Positions 45,236 to 54,218 of a stretch of DNA of 64,000 nucleotides are shown here, piece by piece. The stretch is from Nostoc flagelliforme FACHB-838. Its GTDB lineage: Bacteria > Cyanobacteriota > Cyanobacteriia > Cyanobacteriales > Nostocaceae. Made by a program: the position numbers and the translations under genes. Below the pieces are notes generated by a model, which saw only the letters and a list, made by a program, of their open reading frames with translations, made no database searches and was not told the origin of the DNA. Position 1 is the stretch's first letter. Each line of letters opens with the position of its first letter. The DNA lies in the NCBI RefSeq assembly GCF_014698065.1, contig NZ_JACJSI010000013.1, positions 1-64,000 of the forward strand, read 5' to 3'.

Positions 45236-45970
45236 ATGTTCCCCAATCGCAGAGGACAAAGAGTTCCTAATGTCACTTTTCATACTCGCCTGAGCAATCA
45301 GTGGGTGGATGTGACAACCGATGAATTGTTTGCTGGTAAGACAGTAGTTGTCTTCTCTTTACCAGGTGCTTATACTCCGACTTGTTCATCAACTCATCTC
45401 CCTGGCTACAACGAATTAGCTGGGGTTTTCAAACAAAATGGTGTCGATGACATTATCTGTATTTCTGTGAATGATGCCTTTGTGATGAACGAATGGGCTA
45501 AGGATCAAGAGGCAGAAAATATCACGGTAATTCCCGATGGTAATGGTGAATTTACTGAAGGCATGGGTATGCTGGTAGATAAATCAGACTTGGGATTTGG
45601 GAAGCGATCGTGGCGTTATTCTATGCTGGTAAGAGATGGTGTAATTAACCAAATGTTTATTGAACCAGACGAGCCAGGAGATCCCTTTAAGGTGTCTGAT
45701 GCTGAGACAATGCTCAGATATATCAACCCCCAAGCAGTGAAGCCCGAACTCGTTTCTCTGTTTGCAAAAGTTGGTTGTCCCTTTTGTGCCCGTGCTAAGG
45801 CGATGCTCAACGAACATGGCATTAACTACGAAGAAATTACCTTGGGTAAGGATATTACCACACGCTCTTTACGAGCAGTTACAGGTGCGACAACAGTCCC
45901 CCAAGTATTTATCGATGGTAAATTAATTGGTGGTTCTGAAGCATTAGAAGCTTACTTCGCTGCTAAATAG
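45236..45970 (+). CDS. Peroxiredoxin-glutaredoxin hybrid (Prx5 type)
   Basis: 244 aa. Residues 1-160 are Prx5-like with peroxidatic Cys50 in [12 protein letters not shown]; 170-244 form a glutaredoxin with CPFC (181-184) and the cis-Pro loop [14 protein letters not shown]. The built-in glutaredoxin reduces the peroxiredoxin using glutathione. Ends with a strong hairpin 10 bp past the stop. Confidence 0.93.
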   Translation: MFPNRRGQRVPNVTFHTRLSNQWVDVTTDELFAGKTVVVFSLPGAYTPTCSSTHLPGYNELAGVFKQNGVDDIICISVNDAFVMNEWAKDQEAENITVIPDGNGEFTEGMGMLVDKSDLGFGKRSWRYSMLVRDGVINQMFIEPDEPGDPFKVSDAETMLRYINPQAVKPELVSLFAKVGCPFCARAKAMLNEHGINYEEITLGKDITTRSLRAVTGATTVPQVFIDGKLIGGSEALEAYFAAK

Positions 45971-45979
45971 GGTTTAGAT

Positions 45980-46017
45980 TGTAGGGGCACACAGCTAGCT
46001 AACTGTGCGCCCCTACA
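45980..46017 (+). terminator. Hairpin after the peroxiredoxin gene
   Basis: TGTAGGGGCACACAG-ctagctaa-CTGTGCGCCCCTACA, 15-bp arms with one mismatch. No T tract. The same gtaggggcac block occurs in repeats at 22581 and 25414, so it is a dispersed element doubling as transcription end. Confidence 0.5.
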
Positions 46018-46045
46018 ACGTATTTAAAGATCATTATTGAAGGGA

Positions 46046-46210
46046 TCAAGGGTCAATCACCGCCACTTTTCTGTTTAAAGTTTTAGTAACGCGATCGCAT
46101 TCCAAATTATAAATCACTTTCTCTAAATACCATTTATCCGATTGGCCTTGGCGCGTTTGGCGCTGCTGTGTCAATCTTCTAATTATTTGGCGCCCACTTA
46201 CTTCTATCAA
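46046..46210 (-). CDS. Possible small or remnant protein, unknown
   Basis: 54 codons from TTG 46210 to TGA 46046: IIRRLTQQRQTRQGQSDKWY then EKVIYNLECDRVTKTLNRKV. The composition is protein-like and includes a HIP1 site in frame. No convincing ribosome site, so it may be the last part of a lost gene. The rest of 45971-46326 is empty. Confidence 0.25.
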   Translation of the reverse strand: MIEVSGRQIIRRLTQQRQTRQGQSDKWYLEKVIYNLECDRVTKTLNRKVAVIDP

Positions 46211-46326
46211 ATTTAAAGTCAGCAGTTAACAAATCTTCAGATGGGTAGATGTATTTTTGCCCACTTATTTACTACTGATCAGATAAAATTGATTCGGATT
46301 GAATTCCCATTTATTTAAAAGACAAT

Positions 46327-47568
46327 ATGTTTGCCAGAATTCGCCGAGTTTTAAGTCAATTTTTTAGTAGATCAAGGACAATAAACAACGAACCACTCAA
46401 CAAAGTGAGTTTGATTGTCATTATTTTAATTGATATTTTTATCTTAATTAATGTTTTTACAGGACTCGATGATATTAGCAGATGGCATCTCAGTCCGACT
46501 GAGGCTTATCCATGTTATTCAGAGTGGCAAAATTACCGGACAAAAAAAACTCAAGATAAAGACTATGAAATTCTTAGACTTTCATTGTCACCTTACACCA
46601 GTAATCAACTCAGCTTTGAGCGAAACTATCAACAAGCCGAAGCAGGACATCTGGGTAAGGTTTCTAAAACGTGCTTGCAATATGCAAATTACAAAGATAA
46701 GATTAACAATCCTGAAAAGCAGCAAATCATCCAAACTATTGAGCAGAAACAAGCAAAAATTAGTAGGCTTGAACAATCTAATAACACTATTAAATCACAG
46801 TATGACTCAACGCTTTTAGAAAAAATTGCAGGTCAGAGTCGTGAACAATCAATTAATCAAGTTAGTGCTGAAAAGGCTAAACAAGCATTAGAACAAAATA
46901 ATCGCCAAATCTCTACTCTTAAACAAGAAAATTCTACTCTTAAGAATGAACTGCTTGCTAAAGCAGAAAGCATTAATTTTATAACCTTTATTAAAGATGA
47001 AAATCAATTCAAGGAAGTTGACAAAGGCTATCAACAGGCATCATTTTGGTATCTAAGTATCCAGCTTGCTTTTCAATCTCTCTTTCTTGTACCGCTAATT
47101 ATCCTTGCCTTATTAGTTAATAAATTTGCCCAAGGAAGAGGATATGGACTCATCTCCCTAATTAGCTGGCATTTGCTAGTCATCTTTTTTATCCCACTAA
47201 TCGTTAAAATATTTGAATTTCTGCAAATAGGCGCAATATTTCAATTTCTCTTTGAGATTATTAGTACCCTTTTTGGCAGTTTGCTTTTCCTGATAAATTA
47301 TGTTTATATCTTGCTGATTCCCATTATCGGTTTTGGAATTATCCAGTTTTTTCAGAAAGTTGTCTTTAATGTTAAAGTCCAGGCAGCTAACAGAGTCCAA
47401 AAATCACGCTGTGTAAATTGCGCCAAGAAAATTAGACATCTTGATACTTACTGCCCCTACTGTGGTTATTATCAAGATATGGAATGTCAAAACTGTCATA
47501 ATCTTACTTATAAACATTTGCCGTATTGTAAACATTGTGGAACTTCTCAAGATTCCAGTAATTTGTAA
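46327..47568 (+). CDS. Membrane protein with coiled coil and double zinc ribbon
   Basis: 413 aa, family not recognised. TM1 about 27-46, a soluble part, a long coiled coil (about 125-215), four more hydrophobic segments (about 237-350), then a cytoplasmic tail with four CxxC pairs (CVNC, CPYC, CQNC, CKHC, about 359-404), i.e. two zinc ribbons. Lys/Gln-rich, AT-rich codons. Followed after 37 bp by a PAP2 gene. It could scaffold a protein or RNA partner at the membrane. Confidence 0.7.
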   Translation: MFARIRRVLSQFFSRSRTINNEPLNKVSLIVIILIDIFILINVFTGLDDISRWHLSPTEAYPCYSEWQNYRTKKTQDKDYEILRLSLSPYTSNQLSFERNYQQAEAGHLGKVSKTCLQYANYKDKINNPEKQQIIQTIEQKQAKISRLEQSNNTIKSQYDSTLLEKIAGQSREQSINQVSAEKAKQALEQNNRQISTLKQENSTLKNELLAKAESINFITFIKDENQFKEVDKGYQQASFWYLSIQLAFQSLFLVPLIILALLVNKFAQGRGYGLISLISWHLLVIFFIPLIVKIFEFLQIGAIFQFLFEIISTLFGSLLFLINYVYILLIPIIGFGIIQFFQKVVFNVKVQAANRVQKSRCVNCAKKIRHLDTYCPYCGYYQDMECQNCHNLTYKHLPYCKHCGTSQDSSNL

Positions 47569-47605
47569 TCAGTGAAGTCGTTGATCATTCTTTTTAACTT
47601 CAGAT

Positions 47606-48373
47606 ATGGAAAAAGTAAAAACAGTTAATAAAGAAAGTCAGTCACCGCTTTCTTTTCTCAAAAACCTGTTGATTGCTCGTTGGCGATCGCTATTACTCCT
47701 TTTAATAGGAGTATATTTACCTTTGCAGGTATTTGAAATCCTAACAGTAAAGTTATGGGAGTATCAAGCTGGCTTTCCGTGGGATGTGCCTATTCTGTTA
47801 GCAGTTCATTCTACAGCCAACCCACAATTAGATGTTTTAGCTATCACCCTAGCTATAGTTGGGTTGCCTTGGACGGCGATACCGATTTTAGGTGCGATCG
47901 CACTAATATTATTACTACAAAAACGCTGGCGATCGCTAGCTTATTTACTCACCGCCTCACTGGGAAGTGTGATCATCAACCGCACAGCCAAGGAATTAAT
48001 GCATCGAGTGCGTCCACAATTGTGGCAGTCTATTGCACCTGAGTATAGTTTTGCATTTCCCAGTGGTCATGCCATGACGAGTATAACTCTGGTAGCAATT
48101 TTGCTATTCTTAACTTGGGCTAGCTCTTGGCGCTGGTTGGTTCTTATATTCGGCAGCTTATATGTAATAGCTATTGCGTGGTGTCGTCTCTATCTGGGGG
48201 TTCATTTTCCCAGTGACGTTCTCGCAGGTTGGATGGTTGCATTAGGTTGGACAGTTGGTGTCAGTCTAATTATCAAACCATATATAACTCAAATTAAAAC
48301 CGTAGATGATGAACGCCCTGAAGATGAAACTACTTTACTCCCTGAAGAAAGAAAGTTGATAACTGAGGAGTAA
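47606..48373 (+). CDS. PAP2-family membrane phosphatase
   Basis: 255 aa with five or six TM helices. The three motifs are all there: KELMHRVRP (KX6RP), FPSGHAMTS (PSGH) and CRLYLGVHFPSDV (RX5HX3D type). It removes phosphate from a lipid such as undecaprenyl-PP or phosphatidate; which one cannot be told. Likely operon with the zinc-ribbon gene. Confidence 0.88.
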   Translation: MEKVKTVNKESQSPLSFLKNLLIARWRSLLLLLIGVYLPLQVFEILTVKLWEYQAGFPWDVPILLAVHSTANPQLDVLAITLAIVGLPWTAIPILGAIALILLLQKRWRSLAYLLTASLGSVIINRTAKELMHRVRPQLWQSIAPEYSFAFPSGHAMTSITLVAILLFLTWASSWRWLVLIFGSLYVIAIAWCRLYLGVHFPSDVLAGWMVALGWTVGVSLIIKPYITQIKTVDDERPEDETTLLPEERKLITEE

Positions 48374-48496
48374 CATTATGTGTGTAGTAGTTCGTCAAGC
48401 TAGTTTTAAGTGTTTGTAAGCTTTAACAAACCACTAGAAATATCCAGAAATTAAATATGCGTTATTCAGAACCCTTATAAAGACCTAGCAGTGCTA

Positions 48497-48705
48497 AGAG
48501 GTTGTTTGAAAAGTAGTTGGCTGTGATTTTAGGCACTCATTTATTCCCCCAACCCCCTTAAAAAGTGGGGGCAAAAGCCCTTCAAAATCCCCCTTTTTAA
48601 GGGAAGCCAGTGCGGTCTTGGGGGTTTCCCCCATGAGCAACTGGCGTGGATTTAGGGGGATCTAAACGTTTTGTTACCGTGAAGAGGACTTTTCAAACAT
48701 CCTCT
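48497..48705. mobile_element. 209-bp MITE with 17-bp terminal inverted repeats
   Basis: Left end AGAGGTTGTTTGAAAAG, right end CTTTTCAAACATCCTCT (one mismatch). The interior is rich in ccccctttttaaggg and internal inversions, no ORF. A target duplication could not be fixed. It fills much of the 647-bp gap after PAP2, touching the stop codon of the small gene below. Confidence 0.85.
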
Positions 48706-48952
48706 AAGTCTCTACATTATTTTTCATTCCTATGTAAACTAGATTGTCTTTCTCGGAAGTACTGGCACAATCTTTTGCTGTAATTGCACCTACGAAAATA
48801 CCAGCGTCTAATATTAATTTATTAGTTCCAATTTCATGAAGTTTAATCGAACTTTTGAGTGAGAAGTTAGGGGTTAGAATTCCTCCCGGCTTCTTGCTCT
48901 TGAATACCCAAGCAAGAAAAGCTATATCTGTAGATAGTAGTAAATTTGACAA
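48704..48952 (-). CDS. Small hypothetical protein ending at a MITE
   Basis: 82 aa, ATG 48952. MSNLLLSTDIAFLAWVFKS... and ILDAGIFVGAITAKDCAST. Family unknown. The stop codon TAG falls at the MITE border, so the C-terminus may be truncated by that insertion. It might not be a real gene. Confidence 0.35.
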   Translation of the reverse strand: MSNLLLSTDIAFLAWVFKSKKPGGILTPNFSLKSSIKLHEIGTNKLILDAGIFVGAITAKDCASTSEKDNLVYIGMKNNVET

Positions 48953-49020
48953 TTAAGTTCTAAAGAATACAAAAAAAATTTTGGCATTTTGATATACATC
49001 TAAAAAAAGAGGAATTAAAT

Positions 49021-49857
49021 TTGACTATTTTAGAATTTTCATTATTAATTTGGATTGGTTCATTTAGCGCTGACTTGTTAGGGGCGCTGACTGGGCTAGG
49101 AGGCGGAGTAGTAATTGTGCCCTTATTAACTTCAGTATTTGGCGTTGATATTCGATACGCCGTTGGTGCTTCACTAGTATCTGTAATTGCTACCTCTTTG
49201 GGTGCAGCATCTACTTATATAAAAAAAGGCTATACCAATTTGCGATTGGGAATGTTTTTAGAAGTAGCGACAACTATTGGTGCGATTGCAGGAGCAATGA
49301 TTGCTACTTTTATCTCTGTGAAAGCTCTAACTCTCGTGCTAGCGATCGTCCTGATTTATTCAGCATACCTTTCACAACGACCCAGAATAGAACATCCTGA
49401 AAATGAAGCAGCAGATCCCATCGCAAATTATCTCAAACTCAATAGCAGTTATCCAACTCCAGAGGGGCTGATGTCTTATCAAGTTCATTCAGTACCAATG
49501 GGATTTGGTGTGATGTTAATAGCTGGGGTGCTTTCTGGGTTACTTGGTATCGGTTCCGGGGGATTCAAGGTATTGGCGATGGATCAAGCCATGCGTCTAC
49601 CCTTCAAAGTTTCTACCACCACTAGCAATTTCATGATCGGCGTGACAGCAGCAGCATCAGCTGGAGTTTATCTAGCACGAGGCTACATCGATCCGGGACT
49701 ATCCATGCCGGTGATGTTAGGGGTATTACCTGGTGCTTTCTTGGGCGCACGAATTCTGATAGGCGCGAAAACACAGGTTTTGAGAATTCTCTTCAGTGTT
49801 GTGCTAGTGGTAATGGCTTTGAAGATGGTCTACAACAGTTTAATAGGGGGGCTGTAA
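49021..49857 (+). CDS. TauE/SafE-family exporter paired with DUF1634
   Basis: 278 aa from TTG 49021; the AGAGGA seven bases upstream decides this start. Eight TM helices in two halves with GALTGLGGGVVIVPLLTSVF (about 21-40) and GVLSGLLGIGSGGFKVLAM (about 169-187). Its stop is one base ahead of the next ATG, so translation is coupled. TauE and DUF1634 proteins are often encoded together and may form one complex. Confidence 0.88.
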   Translation: MTILEFSLLIWIGSFSADLLGALTGLGGGVVIVPLLTSVFGVDIRYAVGASLVSVIATSLGAASTYIKKGYTNLRLGMFLEVATTIGAIAGAMIATFISVKALTLVLAIVLIYSAYLSQRPRIEHPENEAADPIANYLKLNSSYPTPEGLMSYQVHSVPMGFGVMLIAGVLSGLLGIGSGGFKVLAMDQAMRLPFKVSTTTSNFMIGVTAAASAGVYLARGYIDPGLSMPVMLGVLPGAFLGARILIGAKTQVLRILFSVVLVVMALKMVYNSLIGGL

Positions 49858-49858
49858 A

Positions 49859-50413
49859 ATGTATAAATTTAATAGTAGCTTTCGCTGGGCATTACTGGCA
49901 CAAGCAGATAGTGAAGTGGCTACACTAACTTTACCACCGGGAGATCCAGAATCTAATATCGAACAATTAAAACAGCCTGCTAGCACAGTGGCACAATTGC
50001 CTAATAACTGTGAGATTAATGTTAACAAAAATGTCACCAAAACATCAAATGAGCAGCAATTGGAATATTTGCTCAGTAACCTCATGAAATACGGCGTTCT
50101 GATAGCTAGTGCTGTCGTTTTGCTAGGGGGCATACTCTACTTAATTCATCACGGTACTGAACCTGCGGAATATCACTTCTTTCGGGTAGAACCATTGGAA
50201 TTTCGCTCACCAGTAGGTGTCGTGAAAGCAGTTTTATCAGGTAGCAATCGCGGCATTATTCAACTTGGACTGTTATTATTAATTGCTACTCCAATTGTTC
50301 GTGTTTTTATTTCTCTATTGGCTTTCCTAGTACAGCGAGATTTTATCTATATAACTGTTACTTTATTAGTAATGGCAAGCCTGATTTACAGCCTTATCGG
50401 AGCATATTATTAG
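49859..50413 (+). CDS. DUF1634 membrane protein
   Basis: 184 aa. A polar N-terminal section (1-70) precedes three TM helices: LMKYGVLIASAVVLLGGILY, GIIQLGLLLLIATPIVRVF and YITVTLLVMASLIYSLIG. Matches DUF1634, the partner of TauE-type exporters. Start ATG 1 bp after the preceding stop. Confidence 0.88.
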   Translation: MYKFNSSFRWALLAQADSEVATLTLPPGDPESNIEQLKQPASTVAQLPNNCEINVNKNVTKTSNEQQLEYLLSNLMKYGVLIASAVVLLGGILYLIHHGTEPAEYHFFRVEPLEFRSPVGVVKAVLSGSNRGIIQLGLLLLIATPIVRVFISLLAFLVQRDFIYITVTLLVMASLIYSLIGAYY

Positions 50414-50501
50414 AAATATTCTCAAAAACAAAGGGGAAAATTAACCTTTCCCCTTAACATAAAATTATTAAAATGCACCCTGAAAAAGCTTTTAAGATAT
50501 G

Positions 50502-50774
50502 TTAAGACCCTTGTAAAAGCTCATTTATTGAACTTATACTCCGCTTAATTTGTTCTGTCAGAGAAGTTCTTAATAAATCAAAGGTTCCAGTTGAAATATT
50601 GAGTAAACCCAAGGCGTACAACAGGCTCGAAATACCAATCAATAGAGCTAAAAGTCTGCCAAAACAACCGGGATTAATTTCGATAAATGCTAGTTTAGAT
50701 TGCCCAATAACAGCAATCGTTACAAAAACAATTCCTACTATTAAAAACGTGTTATTGGGAGTTAAATCTGTCAT
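50502..50774 (-). CDS. Small membrane protein, unknown
   Basis: 90 aa from ATG 50774 with AGGAG directly before it; a TTG seven codons upstream is less likely. Two TM helices (NTFLIVGIVFVTIAVIG and LLALLIGISSLLYALGLL) and an amphipathic tail. No family recognised. Confidence 0.55.
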   Translation of the reverse strand: MTDLTPNNTFLIVGIVFVTIAVIGQSKLAFIEINPGCFGRLLALLIGISSLLYALGLLNISTGTFDLLRTSLTEQIKRSISSINELLQGS

Positions 50775-50876
50775 TCTCCTATTAAGATGCCTCAATAATT
50801 TTATTGTAGCTATTATTAGTTCAAATTTCCGTCCCGACTATATGCAAAAACATAAAAATTTTACTACTCAACATCT

Positions 50877-51022
50877 AATATGGTTCGGTTAAGCCCAAAA
50901 AATAAAAATGTGTAGGTTGGGTTGAGGAACGAAACCTAATTGTTGCAGAGTTTGTTGGGTATCACTTACCGACGGAACGCTGTTCGTGTTCGTTCAACCC
51001 AACCAACAAATGAACCGTATTG
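50877..51022. repeat. Dispersed foldback repeat
   Basis: Inner arms tgtaggttgggttga (50911-50925) and tcaacccaaccaaca (50993-51007) and outer arms aatatggttc/gaaccgtatt. This ggttgggtt type of repeat is widespread in Nostoc intergenic DNA. The other 475 bp before 51500 is AT-rich and shows nothing. Confidence 0.65.
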
Positions 51023-51499
51023 ATTTAACATGCACTCTCCCTAATGAAGCTCTGGCTATTCACAGTATGGGTCTTGGCTCTCATTGTGTGCATACCATTT
51101 AAAAACATATATTTTCTGCAACTTATTGAGCGATAAATAGCATTGATTATATAAATTGTGTATAAATCTTTCTATCGCGCTCAGATACCGAACGAAAAAC
51201 CCTGATTCTGGAATATAGCGAACTGACTCATGCATCTCTGGTAGAAATCAGATGTTGTTAAGTTGCAGATGACAAAAATTACCTATGAGATTGTATAGAA
51301 CAAGAGGTTTGAGCAACTTGTCTAATCAAGCCTGATTTGGTACAGTTTTACAAATAATCTGCTTTCTAATATTTTGCTGAAACTATTCATTATTAAAGCT
51401 TTCAGCATCAAAAAGCCAAAATGTTATCACTCCTGTACTAGACTTTGGTTGAGTTTTTATATTAAACTACACTAAGACGAGAGGAATAGTGGATTTTTT

Positions 51500-51961
51500 A
51501 TGAAAAGCGTCCAAAACGTTAGTCAAGAGTTGAATGTTACAGAAGATATAGCCTTGGAGGAGTTACAACAGTCTACTCCAGAGGAGTTCAAAAAAGACAT
51601 TTTCAAAAAACTCAGAGGTGGATTCTTTCTAGTACTGGGATATTTGTTGTCACCACTTTGTTGGTGGAATGACCTACTATTCAATCTGCCAATAGCTTAT
51701 GGTTTCGGGTATGTATGTAGTTTACTTTCCCCAAAATTACTTCTACCTTGTTCAATTATAGGATACTGGCTCTCTAATATTGTGGGAATTCTCTTGATGC
51801 AGTTCGGTTCTAAGGACATTTTTCAAAAAGAACCTCAAGAGCATAATCTCAAAAAAGAATTATTCACAGGTTTAATTTCTTCAACAGTTTATACTCTCTT
51901 GATTATGCTATTAATTCAGTTGAAGATTATTGATTCTCCCATTTTATTCTCCAACAGTTAA
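51500..51961 (+). CDS. Small membrane protein, unknown
   Basis: 153 aa. Polar N-terminus (1-40) and three hydrophobic helices (FFLVLGYLLSPLCWW, LLLPCSIIGYWLSNIVGILLM, FTGLISSTVYTLLIMLLIQL). ATG 51500, with agagga 15 nt upstream, so the ribosome site is loose. No family recognised. Confidence 0.55.
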   Translation: MKSVQNVSQELNVTEDIALEELQQSTPEEFKKDIFKKLRGGFFLVLGYLLSPLCWWNDLLFNLPIAYGFGYVCSLLSPKLLLPCSIIGYWLSNIVGILLMQFGSKDIFQKEPQEHNLKKELFTGLISSTVYTLLIMLLIQLKIIDSPILFSNS

Positions 51962-51981
51962 TTTAATTTATTACGTTTCTC

Positions 51982-52418
51982 CATGCTATGACTGCTTTTA
52001 GTACTTCTTAAACTGATGGGTTAATAATCCGTATAACTACATCTTGTTCATCTCCAATTTATTGAAAAATCACATTTGCTTCCTGGGGGATAATATGCCA
52101 ATTGAGAGCAACATCGGCGAAAAGATTCTGTAAATCTTTAGAAGAAGCCTTAGTCGAAATCTCTTTTTTTTGAACTCGAATACTCAACTTTTTCACAGTA
52201 TTGACTACAGGAATAATTAAGTGAAGTCCTTCTCCTAATATCTGGTTTTGTACTTCGCCAAATTTCATCAATACACCACGTTCGCCTGCATTTACAATCA
52301 CACAAGGCGTGAGGAAAAGAGTTATCAGGAACAAAAGAGCAGTTAATTTACCAGCACTGTTAAAGTTTGTAATTTTTATCATCTTTATGAAACATATATG
52401 CGTCTTGCATAGAGACAT
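51982..52418 (-). pseudogene. Prohibitin (SPFH) family pseudogene
   Basis: The open part (119 aa) reads as a prohibitin N-terminus: leader, then GERGVLMKFGEVQNQILGEGLHLIIP and DVALNWHIIPQEANVIFQ. A TAA at 52059 interrupts the family sequence, which goes on as IGDEQDVVIRIINPSV, then a second TAA at 52008, then EVLKAVIAW. Both stops arise by single changes (CAA or GAA to TAA). The remaining two thirds of the gene (normally about 280 aa) is lost. Confidence 0.85.
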
Positions 52419-52508
52419 ATATTTAGGAGTTTTAGGCTTGTTCCTGTCATGCTCTTATAACTTTGCTTCTAAGTCAGTTTCTCTGTCACTTTAGCCAAGG
52501 TAACAAAT

Positions 52509-52536
52509 AGCGCTTCTCATTCAAACGAGAAGCGCT
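52509..52536. terminator. Hairpin downstream of the Nudix gene
   Basis: AGCGCTTCTC-attcaaac-GAGAAGCGCT, perfect 10-bp arms, about 160 bp past the Nudix stop. No T tract. The surrounding 52419-52693 gap has nothing else. Confidence 0.45.
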
Positions 52537-52693
52537 AAGTAGGTAGATGTAATTAAATCTAAGATAAGACTTTTGTTTGTAGTGAGCGATTTATCGCTCT
52601 ATTGTGTGGGCATATTCGACGTATCACGATCATCTCGTCAGCAGACTTAAAGCCTGCACCGTAGGCATCGCTAACTTTAGCAGCACATTGGTA

Positions 52694-53242
52694 TTAAATT
52701 AAAAACGGACGTGCCAGAAAAAAGCTAAAAACTGATTTAGCATCTACCATCTCTCCCCCAAAAATCGCTTTCTCTAATTCTTCGGGAGTCAAAAACACAG
52801 TTTCGATATCCTCGTCTCCATCTTGTGGTGGTGGTGTCTCCAGCTTTTCTAAATCTCGCGCCAGAAAAGCATAGATAATCTCATCAGAATAGCCGGGAGC
52901 TAAGAAAAATTCGCCTAATTTGTCCCATTTTTGGGCACTATAGCCAGTTTCTTCGGCTATTTCACGCTGTATTGTCTCTAAAGGTTCTTCGTTTCCTTCC
53001 AAAGTTCCCGCCGGAAATTCTAATATCCGTCCCTGAATTGCAAAACGATATTGGCGCACGAGTATAAGTTTACCCTCTGGCGTTACTGGCACAGCTAGGG
53101 CACCACCAGGGTGACGAATACATTCCCATTCTCCTTCGGATTTATTCGGCAAACGCAAGCGATTCACTTCAAAATCAAACTTGCGTCCTTTATAAAACAA
53201 GCGTTGTTTTAGTAGTTGTGGTAATTCTCTACCTAATGGCAT
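52694..53242 (-). CDS. NUDIX hydrolase (ADP-ribose pyrophosphatase-like)
   Basis: 182 aa from ATG 53242. Nudix box complete: GTLEGNEEPLETIQREIAEE followed by TGY, fitting GX5EX7REUXEEXGU. The N-terminal FDFEVNRLRLP and PGGALAVPV match ADP-ribose pyrophosphatases. It cleaves nucleotide-sugar diphosphates. 69 bp behind folK on the same strand, probably co-transcribed. Confidence 0.88.
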   Translation of the reverse strand: MPLGRELPQLLKQRLFYKGRKFDFEVNRLRLPNKSEGEWECIRHPGGALAVPVTPEGKLILVRQYRFAIQGRILEFPAGTLEGNEEPLETIQREIAEETGYSAQKWDKLGEFFLAPGYSDEIIYAFLARDLEKLETPPPQDGDEDIETVFLTPEELEKAIFGGEMVDAKSVFSFFLARPFLI

Positions 53243-53311
53243 AGTATAATTCTGATTATCTGTGAATACAGAGGCCAAATCAGCGTTCTTCTGCGTTTAA
53301 GGATGGTAATT

Positions 53312-53827
53312 TTAATTGCCCATCCATAAATGTACATCTGAACAGTCTACCTCTTTCAGCAGCTCTTTAATAACATACCCGGAAACTGGTTCTACCCAAT
53401 CTGGGGCAATTTCTGCCAGTGGTACTAACACAAAGGCGCGATCCCGCATTCGTGGGTGGGGAATCTGGAGATTTGGTGTATCTAAAATAATGTCATCAAA
53501 TAATAACAAATCTAAATCCAGGATTCGCGGTCCCCAGCGTTCCTGACGCACACGCCCAAATTGTTGTTCAATTCCTAACAAAATATCTAATAACTGGTGA
53601 GGTAGTATTTCTACCTGCAATGTGACACAGCCATTGAGATAATCTGGTTGTGGTGGCCCGACGGCTTTGGTTTGGTACCAATTGGATCTGGCTTCTAAGG
53701 AAATACCTGGGGTTTGGGCTAAAATTTGTATAGCTGCTTCTAAAGTTTTCTGCGAATCGCCCATATTACTACCAAGAGCAACGGCACTTCGTCTTAGCTC
53801 TGCTTCGGCATAGCCAGTAACATGCAT
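53312..53827 (-). CDS. folK: 6-hydroxymethyl-7,8-dihydropterin pyrophosphokinase
   Basis: 171 aa from ATG 53827, where the family starts; an upstream TTG frame is less likely. HPPK pattern: SAVALGSNMGDSQKTLEAAI and the metal-binding region GPRILDLDLLLFDD (about 94-107), plus LQIPHPRMRDRAFVLVPLAEIAP. Folate synthesis step before FolP. Operon with the Nudix gene. Confidence 0.93.
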   Translation of the reverse strand: MHVTGYAEAELRRSAVALGSNMGDSQKTLEAAIQILAQTPGISLEARSNWYQTKAVGPPQPDYLNGCVTLQVEILPHQLLDILLGIEQQFGRVRQERWGPRILDLDLLLFDDIILDTPNLQIPHPRMRDRAFVLVPLAEIAPDWVEPVSGYVIKELLKEVDCSDVHLWMGN

Positions 53828-54092
53828 CGCACTCTTCTTAAGTAAGTCTTTTTCGGGTTGTCTTTGCGGATACTTCCCTGTACCTGTCCCAGAAAATGTC
53901 AATAGTTTTTATATTCCCAACAGTTATCATCGCAGTAGTTTTACAAAACTAAATTCAACAAATCTAAAAAACATTATTTTATGATGAATTTAGTTAATTA
54001 TTTATAGGATATTATACTAACACGAAGGTAGTGCTATAACCCCAACGTTGATTGATGGTAGTTATAGTTACTAATTTTAGCGAGGAACTGAC

Positions 54093-54218
54093 GTGGGGAA
54101 GCTTACCTCCTGGTTCAAGCAAAGATCAACCAACTTGAGTGACTCTGGACAAGGAGGAACAAATGAGAGCTTACCACCAGCACATCTGGCGCAGGCGAGG
54201 CAGTTACTGAGCAAATGA
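54093..54218 (+). CDS. Small ORF (41 codons) overlapping the PBP start
   Basis: GTG 54093 with GAGGA six bases upstream; VGKLTSWFKQRSTNL followed by a Gly/Ser stretch and LAQARQLLSK. Its TGA (54216-54218) overlaps the ATG of the PBP gene (54215) as ATGA, while the PBP itself has no good ribosome site. This layout suggests translational coupling. Whether the peptide has a role of its own is unknown; the family was not recognised. 53828-54092 shows nothing else. Confidence 0.45.
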   Translation: MGKLTSWFKQRSTNLSDSGQGGTNESLPPAHLAQARQLLSK

